A DNA stretch of 64,000 nt from Micrococcaceae bacterium Sec5.7 (GTDB taxonomy: Bacteria > Actinomycetota > Actinomycetes > Actinomycetales > Micrococcaceae): the NCBI GenBank assembly GCA_039636785.1, contig CP144169.1, forward strand, positions 3,038,001 to 3,102,000, in the 5' to 3' direction. The translations under genes and the position numbers were made by a program. Below are positions 59,894 to 64,000 of this stretch, one piece after another; positions within the stretch are counted from its first letter, which is position 1; each line of letters opens with the position of its first letter. The notes under the pieces were generated by a model. That model did no database searches. It had not been told where the DNA came from and saw only the letters and a list, made by a program, of their open reading frames with translations.

Positions 59894-59915
59894 ACCGCCA
59901 AACGACGTTAACAGT

Positions 59916-60332
59916 CACAGACTGGGCCGTGGCGTCCGGGACACCCTGAACCTCATCCACGACCTGGCAGGCCGTGGCGTCGGAGTCCGGAACATAGCCG
60001 ACCCGATCCGCGTTGATTCCGCCAATCCAGAGGATCCCATGTCGCAGCTGGCAGTCGTGATGCTCGCACTCTTCGGCCAAATGGAACGAACCTACGCGAT
60101 CGAACGCGCAGCCCACGCGCGTGCCGTCGCTGCTGCTAAGGGCAAAAGGATCGGCCGGCCCAGCGTGGTCGATCCAAAGAAACTCGCCTACGCCGAACAC
60201 CTTCGTGACCAGGAGGACCAGTCCATCTCCGAGATCGTCAAAGCCACGGGTATCACCCGCTCCAGCCTCTACCGCCACCTGCCGACCCGTTCCCCAGAGA
60301 CACTGACCGCCGATAACCAGCAGAACGCCTAA
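59916..60332 (+). pseudogene. Serine recombinase (resolvase/invertase), C-terminal fragment
   Basis: The reading RLGRGVRDTLNLIHDLAGRGVGVRNIADPIRVDSANPEDPMSQLAVVMLALFGQMERTYAIERAAHARAVAAAKGKRIGRPSVVDPKKLAYA ... STSSLYRHLPTR-like end is the second half of a resolvase, including helix E and the DNA-binding helix-turn-helix. The catalytic Ser domain is missing, cut at the tract/IS30 side. It lies 140 bp left of crossover-like site 9, which suggests it belongs with the palindromes. Confidence 0.85.
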
Positions 60333-60470
60333 GAGAACGGCCCCAGCGTCCGTGGCTTAGGGCGGTGTGGTGCCCCCTGTGCTCGACGCGGCTGGCCATA
60401 ATGCTCATCTCGAACGCCCGGATCTTACTGCCGCGCTAGTGAAAGATTGGCTCGTACGGACCAGCGCGTC

Positions 60471-60498
60471 TGCCCTGTGAGGGATCGGCTATCGGACA
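60471..60498 (+). repeat. 28-bp crossover-like palindrome, site 9
   Basis: It reads TGCCCTGTGAGGGA then TCGGCTATCGGACA; the right half reversed is TGTCCGATAG. It lies 90 bp before the methyltransferase gene and pairs with site 10 downstream. Confidence 0.7.
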
Positions 60499-60587
60499 TA
60501 AGCCTCGGCGAGTAACGATGACGTAGCACTGGTAGGCTCCAGACCGTGGTCGTTCCACTCTGAGATCTGACGAACCTGGGGGTATAA

Positions 60588-61292
60588 GTGCAGGCCAAGA
60601 CCAACGATTTCGACAGTTTCGCCGAGGCCTATTCGGCGGACAACGAGACCAATCTTGTCAATGGTCACTACGAACGACCAGCGATGTTGGACCTCGCCGG
60701 AGACGTGCGCGGTCGTCGAGTCCTTGACGCTGGTTGTGGCTCCGGACCGTTAGCTGCGGCACTCCAAACTCGGGGCGCCACCGTGACGGGCTTCGACTCC
60801 AGCGCGGCGATGGTCGAGCTAGCCCGGCAAAGGCTTGGCGAGGCGGCAGAACTGCATGTTGCCGACCTCAGTCAGCCGCTTCCGTTCGCCGATGGTGCGT
60901 TCGACGACGTGGTCTCATCGCTGGTCCTCCACTATCTGCAGGACTGGACCGGACCACTCGCTGAGCTACGGCGAGTGTTGAGGCCTGGTGGCCGCCTCAT
61001 CCTGTCGGTTCACCATCCCTTCATCCATAAGATGAGCAACCCCGACGCCGACTACTTCGCCCTCACCGAGTGGTCGGACACGTACGCGTTCAGTGGTCAG
61101 CCAGCCGTTCTCACCTACTGGCACCGGCCGTTGCACGCGATGACGGATGCCTTCACTGATGCGGGCTTTCGAGTCGCGGTCATCAGTGAGCCGCCCGTCT
61201 CGCCAGAGACGCCGAGAGAGATGCTCCCACCACAGTTTAGAGACCGGAGATCGTTCTTGAGTTTCATCTTCTTCGTGCTGGATGCGAGCTGA
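60588..61292 (+). CDS. Class I SAM-dependent methyltransferase
   Basis: This 234-residue protein has motif I RVLDAGCGSGPLAAALQTRGATVTGFDSSAAMVELARQRLG, DGAFDDVVSSLVLHYLQDWTGPLAELRRVLRPGGRLILSVHHPF and a C-terminal cap. The substrate is unknown. It starts with GTG 60588 (MQAKTNDFDSFAEAYSADNETN) after GGGGGT. It is the only gene between crossover-like sites 9 and 10, a clean single-gene unit. Confidence 0.9.
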   Translation: MQAKTNDFDSFAEAYSADNETNLVNGHYERPAMLDLAGDVRGRRVLDAGCGSGPLAAALQTRGATVTGFDSSAAMVELARQRLGEAAELHVADLSQPLPFADGAFDDVVSSLVLHYLQDWTGPLAELRRVLRPGGRLILSVHHPFIHKMSNPDADYFALTEWSDTYAFSGQPAVLTYWHRPLHAMTDAFTDAGFRVAVISEPPVSPETPREMLPPQFRDRRSFLSFIFFVLDAS

Positions 61293-61330
61293 AGCTACTC
61301 AACTCCCACCCCGGCCCACGAGTCGCACGC

Positions 61331-61358
61331 TGTCCAGATAGGGATCGCTTAACGGGCA
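61331..61358 (+). repeat. 28-bp crossover-like palindrome, site 10
   Basis: It reads TGTCCAGATAGGGA then TCGCTTAACGGGCA. It lies 38 bp after the methyltransferase stop codon and is followed by conserved tract C. Confidence 0.7.
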
Positions 61359-61420
61359 CCAATGGCGATATCTAGCCCTGCAAAAACGCCCCTACGTATC
61401 GCCGTGAATCACAGCTGTAG
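61359..61420. repeat. Site-adjacent conserved tract, copy C
   Basis: It is diverged but alignable with tracts A and B (GCGATATCTAG, GCAAAAACGCC, GTATCGC, TGAATCACAGCTG). Confidence 0.55.
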
Positions 61421-61773
61421 CAGCTGCCGTTTGGTGCAGACGACTCCTGAAAATGACAGTTCCCGTTTGTGGCTAAAACGTTCGAATACGGCACATCATG
61501 AACGAGCCGCTGGGCGGCTTCAATGTCCAGTCCGGGTTTGCTCGTGCGCTTTCCACGTTGCCGCGGGTTGGAGGCGATGTCCGCAGCAATGTATCCATTC
61601 AGATTGACCTTGCACTCGCACGTTGTTGGGTCCTTACTGGTGGAAGGAACCCGAACCATCCGGTGCTGCTTGCCGCGCGGCAACGTGTATTCCCGCCATA
61701 CGCGGTCAGTGCACTGCGTCGAGGACTGAAATGGTACGCGGGCTCCGGCCAAGGAACTATTGGAGGAGGATCG
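61421..61773. other. Stretch without assigned gene
   Basis: About 350 bases. A minus-strand frame reads VWREYTLPRGKQHRMVRVPSTSKDPTTCECKVNLNGYIAADIASNPRQRGKRTSKPGLDIEAAQRLVHDV, which could be a remnant of a real protein, but I do not recognise it and no start is evident. The promoter of the 61774 gene should be near its right end. Confidence 0.35.
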
Positions 61774-62064
61774 ATGTTCGCCCGAGTCAGCACCTATAAA
61801 ACCAGCCCCGAAACCATCTCGGATGCACCCACGGAGGAAACGCTTAAGCGGGTGCTTGAAATCCCCGGATGCCGCGGGATCTATTTCCTGAATGGAAAGG
61901 AATCCGACAAGGCCCTGTCCATCACCCTGTGGGACACCGAGGAAGCTCTCACTGCGAGCCAACAGGCCGCCAACAGCATCCGCGCGGATACCAGCAAGGA
62001 GCAAAAAATCCAGATCCTTGAAGTGGAAGAATTCGAAGTCACTGCCAGCAACCTCCAAGACTGA
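61774..62064 (+). CDS. ABM-like small protein
   Basis: This 96-residue protein has the ferredoxin-like ABM-type pattern: MFARVSTYKTSPETISDAPTEETLKRVLEIPGCRGIYFLNGKESDKALSITLWDTEEALTASQQAANSIRADTSKEQKIQILEVEEFEV. Similar small proteins act as monooxygenases or ligand carriers, but many are unassigned. GGAGGAGGA lies 5 bp before ATG 61774, a strong start. The frame is open upstream but that part is not protein-like. Confidence 0.82.
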   Translation: MFARVSTYKTSPETISDAPTEETLKRVLEIPGCRGIYFLNGKESDKALSITLWDTEEALTASQQAANSIRADTSKEQKIQILEVEEFEVTASNLQD

Positions 62065-62323
62065 ACGTCCGTCTCCGGCCGGCCGGGCAGCGGAAGTCGT
62101 TCGCGCTGCCCCGCCGCGTCACCGGGGCATAGACCAGCAAGGCCTACCGGACGTGGACCCGGCGCCCAACCCGGCGAACCAGGGCCAGATTCCCACGCCC
62201 TGAACCATTCGTCCGCTCCGGGCCCGCAAGAACCGAATCACACCGGCCGTTCAAATCTCCCATGAAAAAATTGGGCTAGGTACAATACCGTTTACTTAAG
62301 CTTCTGTCCGTTAATCTTCGGGC

Positions 62324-62757
62324 ATGGCTCGTAGTGGTTGGGTGAAGCCGGAGAATCCTGAGCGGTTGAACGATCATGTGTCGTTGGGCGTGCTGACCCG
62401 CGTCTTTCCTCCGGCCATGGTGGACAAGGTGGTGGCCCGGGCCGGGGCCGGGCAGCTCCGGAACCGGTTGCTGCGTGCGCGTTTGATGGTCTATTACGTA
62501 ATGGTGCCGGCCCTGTTTGCCCAGGGCTCGTACGAGGAAGTGATGCGTTCTTTGCTGGCCGGTCTTGATTAGATCAGCGGCCGGTTTGGTGGTTGGCAGA
62601 TGCCGACGAAAGCGGCGATTTTCAAGGCGCGTGCCCGGTTGGGTTCGACGGTGATGAGTGACCTCTCTGCCGAGGCGGCCAAGCCGCTGGCCGTGCCGGG
62701 AGGGCCTGGTTTCTACCGGTCCTGGCGCCTGGTCAGTGTTGACAAGCTCCCGAGCTT
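62324..62757 (+). pseudogene. IS4-type transposase, N-terminal remnant
   Basis: The reading MARSGWVKPENPERLNDHVSLGVLTRVFPPAMVDKVVARAGAGQLRNRLLRARLMVYYVMVPALFAQGSYEEVMRSLLAGLD is the N-terminal domain of IS4 transposases. A TAG at 62570 interrupts it; the same frame continues ISGRFGGWQMPTKAAIFKARARLGSTVMSDLSAEAAKPLAVPG-GFYRSWRLVSVD and then loses similarity near 62757. No catalytic DDE part is left. Confidence 0.8.
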
Positions 62758-62862
62758 GGTTGGGTCGTCGCCTCCGCTCCATTCCCATCTCAGTCATTAA
62801 CAGGAACACGCCCACCACAATGATTGAGAGCCTCGGCATTATGGACACCACCAACAAGAGAC

Positions 62863-63285
62863 TCACGTGCTGCCAGCGGCCATCCTGTCGATTTGGGCGT
62901 CGATCCCGCCCGCGTCGCGGACCAGCTCGGTGTAGATACGGCCGGAACGGAACTGCCCGTTCTCGACTTCGAAGATGTTCACGCCGACAAACTCCATCCG
63001 GCTTCCGTCGCGGCGGCGGCCCTCCATCCGCCCTTCCATCCAGACATCGGTCCCGTCCTGAACCGCGCGCAGGATCGTGGCGGTCAGGTCCGGCACATCC
63101 GCGAAGAGCCGCTGGAAGTTGCGCCGGGCCGCGGCGCGGCCGTGCACCGACTCGCCGCGCCGTGCCGGCGCCTCGTCGGCATAGTCGATGGTGAAGCAGT
63201 CCGCCGCCGCATCTAGGTCATGACGCGACAGAGCCGAGACCCAGCGGTCCGCGACCGAGACCGGAACATCGTCCATGACAGGCAT
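62863..63285 (-). CDS. SnoaL-like/NTF2-fold protein
   Basis: This 140-residue protein has the SnoaL-like cone: VADRWVSALSRHDLDAAADCFTIDYADEAPARRGESVHGRAAARRNFQRLFADVPDLTATILRAVQDGTDVWMEGRMEGRRRDGSRMEFVGVNIFEVENGQFRSGRIY. The fold serves isomerases, hydrolases and cyclases; there is no clue to the substrate. Start at ATG 63285 or ATG 63276 (MDDVPVS). It lies between the IS4-type and a possible IS481-type remnant. Confidence 0.86.
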   Translation of the reverse strand: MPVMDDVPVSVADRWVSALSRHDLDAAADCFTIDYADEAPARRGESVHGRAAARRNFQRLFADVPDLTATILRAVQDGTDVWMEGRMEGRRRDGSRMEFVGVNIFEVENGQFRSGRIYTELVRDAGGIDAQIDRMAAGST

Positions 63286-63383
63286 TGTAGCGCGAACGAC
63301 TCCGAGCGAACCAGTCCCCGACGAGACTCACGTATAGTGCTCGCGAAATGGGGTGCGTGCCTCATCTGATAAATGCTCGCGAA

Positions 63384-63490
63384 ATGCCGGTGGCCGCCCG
63401 GGTGCTGCGGTGTGCTTGGCGGATGGGTCAGTTGTCGATGGGTGCGCGTCGGGAGATCACGAAGAAGCATGCGGCCGAGTATGGCCGCCT
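63384..63490 (+). pseudogene. Possible IS481-type transposase N-terminal fragment
   Basis: The short reading MGQLSMGARREITKKHAAEYGR resembles the start of IS481-like integrase-core transposases. It then runs into unrelated sequence. Together with the rest of 63286-63703 it forms a gene-free gap before the carbonic anhydrase; the last 100 bases are AT-rich and probably hold that gene's promoter. Confidence 0.35.
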
Positions 63491-63703
63491 ACGCGGCACC
63501 GGAACCGCCACCCCAACTACGAAAAAACCGCCATTCTCAACTAAAAGTCACACGCGACCCCGGTCAGGTAACGAAGGCGGCGTAGCATCACGGCTCTCCA
63601 ACTATAGGAAATACTTATTGACTTTATTGTAAACAAGTCTTGGACACTATAGATAGTTTCCGTCATCCTTGAGTTATCCGCCAAAACATCAAGGAGACGG
63701 CCC

Positions 63704-64000
63704 ATGCAAGACATCATCGAAGGCTTTCTGAAATTTCAACGGGAAGCCTTTCCGAAGCGCTCTGGACTCTTCAAGGAGCTGGCCACCGCCCAGAACCCCG
63801 GGGCTCTGTTCATTGCCTGCTCGGACAGCCGGGTCGTGCCGGAGTTGCTGACCCAGCGGGAACCGGGCGATCTGTTCGTGATCCGCAACGCCGGCAACAT
63901 CGTGCCGGCCTACGGCCCGGAGCCCGGCGGTGTCTCCGCGACAGTCGAGTACGCGGTCGCCGTCCTGGGCGTCACGGACATCATCATCTGTGGCCATTCC
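63704..64000 (+). CDS. Beta-class carbonic anhydrase, N-terminal part (cut by window end)
   Basis: The first 99 residues are visible: [99 protein letters not shown]. Zinc ligand Cys and the Asp-Arg dyad are in ACSDSRV, and His and Cys in CGHS. It hydrates CO2 to bicarbonate in the cytoplasm. AAGGAG lies 8 bp before ATG 63704. It marks a return to ordinary chromosome. Confidence 0.95.
   Translation, partial: MQDIIEGFLKFQREAFPKRSGLFKELATAQNPGALFIACSDSRVVPELLTQREPGDLFVIRNAGNIVPAYGPEPGGVSATVEYAVAVLGVTDIIICGHS

Noticed and set aside
29313..61358. Classical integron attC sites
   Set aside because: The palindromes lack the RYYYAAC and GTTRRRY boxes, and no integron integrase is present; they resemble serine-recombinase half-sites instead.
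1..64000. CRISPR array
   Set aside because: No regularly spaced direct repeats with unique spacers; repeats found are dispersed or paired.
1..64000. tRNA, rRNA or riboswitch
   Set aside because: I saw no T-loop/acceptor combinations and no conserved riboswitch cores; a covariance-model search would be needed to exclude them fully.

Overview
The window looks like chromosomal DNA of a high-GC Gram-positive actinobacterium of the Micrococcales, most like Arthrobacter/Pseudarthrobacter. The basis is high GC, a complete-looking phenylacetate (paa) regulon under a TetR-type PaaR, an ackA-pta pair, LPXTG-type surface proteins and actinobacterial regulators (WYL, HxlR, ECF42). This is inference from gene content; there is no rRNA or tRNA in the window.

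Region 1 (1-29,200) is ordinary chromosome. It starts inside a GGDEF/EAL protein, followed by a GNAT enzyme, ackA-pta (acetate/acetyl-CoA interconversion) and a propeller-like unknown. The phenylacetate genes are split over three places: paaI-paaK-paaR (7.3-9.8 kb), paaZ with a divergent thioesterase (12.7-15.4 kb) and paaJ-paaG-paaH (23.6-26.5 kb). All are tied together by near-identical TetR-type operator half-sites (consensus ACCGAACGTTCGGT) at 7243, 9113, 14911 and 26547. The ring epoxidase genes paaABCDE are not in the window. Between these lie a cell-wall serine protease, a WYL regulator with a divergent tandem glyoxalase protein, a tyrosine phosphatase with a likely 3' frameshift, an SGNH hydrolase and a PIN/Phd toxin-antitoxin pair.

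Region 2 (29,200-38,400) begins at a Tn3-type terminal repeat. It is an array of small, unrelated accessory genes (S15 hydrolase/TetR, YCII, metallo-hydrolase, GNAT, VOC, DGPF/ECF42 sigma, YCII). They are separated by copies of a 27-28 bp imperfect palindrome whose half-sites (TGYCCG-TGA / CTAACGGGCA) resemble serine-resolvase crossover half-sites. Three genes end inside such a palindrome. Two more copies bracket a lone methyltransferase at 60.5-61.4 kb, next to a truncated serine recombinase. I consider this the most novel signal in the window: a possible serine-recombinase gene-cassette array. A 0.49-kb YCII unit is duplicated in inverted orientation around the array, and one copy has lost its ATG.

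Region 3 (38,400-44,200) is one tight operon: DoxX-like protein, small membrane protein, acyl-CoA dehydrogenase-like flavoprotein, PhnD-like solute-binding fold without a signal peptide, TusA-like/radical-SAM fusion, a decayed family-2 glycosyltransferase, DUF2064 and a haloacid dehalogenase. The last is split by a 4.07-kb IS21-type composite element (44,165-48,231) with a clean 6-bp target duplication; the element carries a secreted protease and a lipoprotein. Its pathway is unknown to me.

Region 4 (48,600-55,450) holds a carboxymuconolactone-decarboxylase remnant, an MFS transporter, and a mercury-resistance operon (MerR divergent from merA-merB-thioredoxin lipoprotein-CcdA). The operon is closed by a Tn3-type end with the last codons of tnpA, followed by an IS110 remnant.

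Region 5 (55,450-64,000) contains small accessory genes (two methyltransferases, GNAT, NmrA-like protein with HxlR, ABM-like, SnoaL-like), an intact IS30 element, remnants of a serine recombinase, an IS4-type and a possible IS481-type transposase. It runs into the start of a beta-carbonic anhydrase at the window edge.
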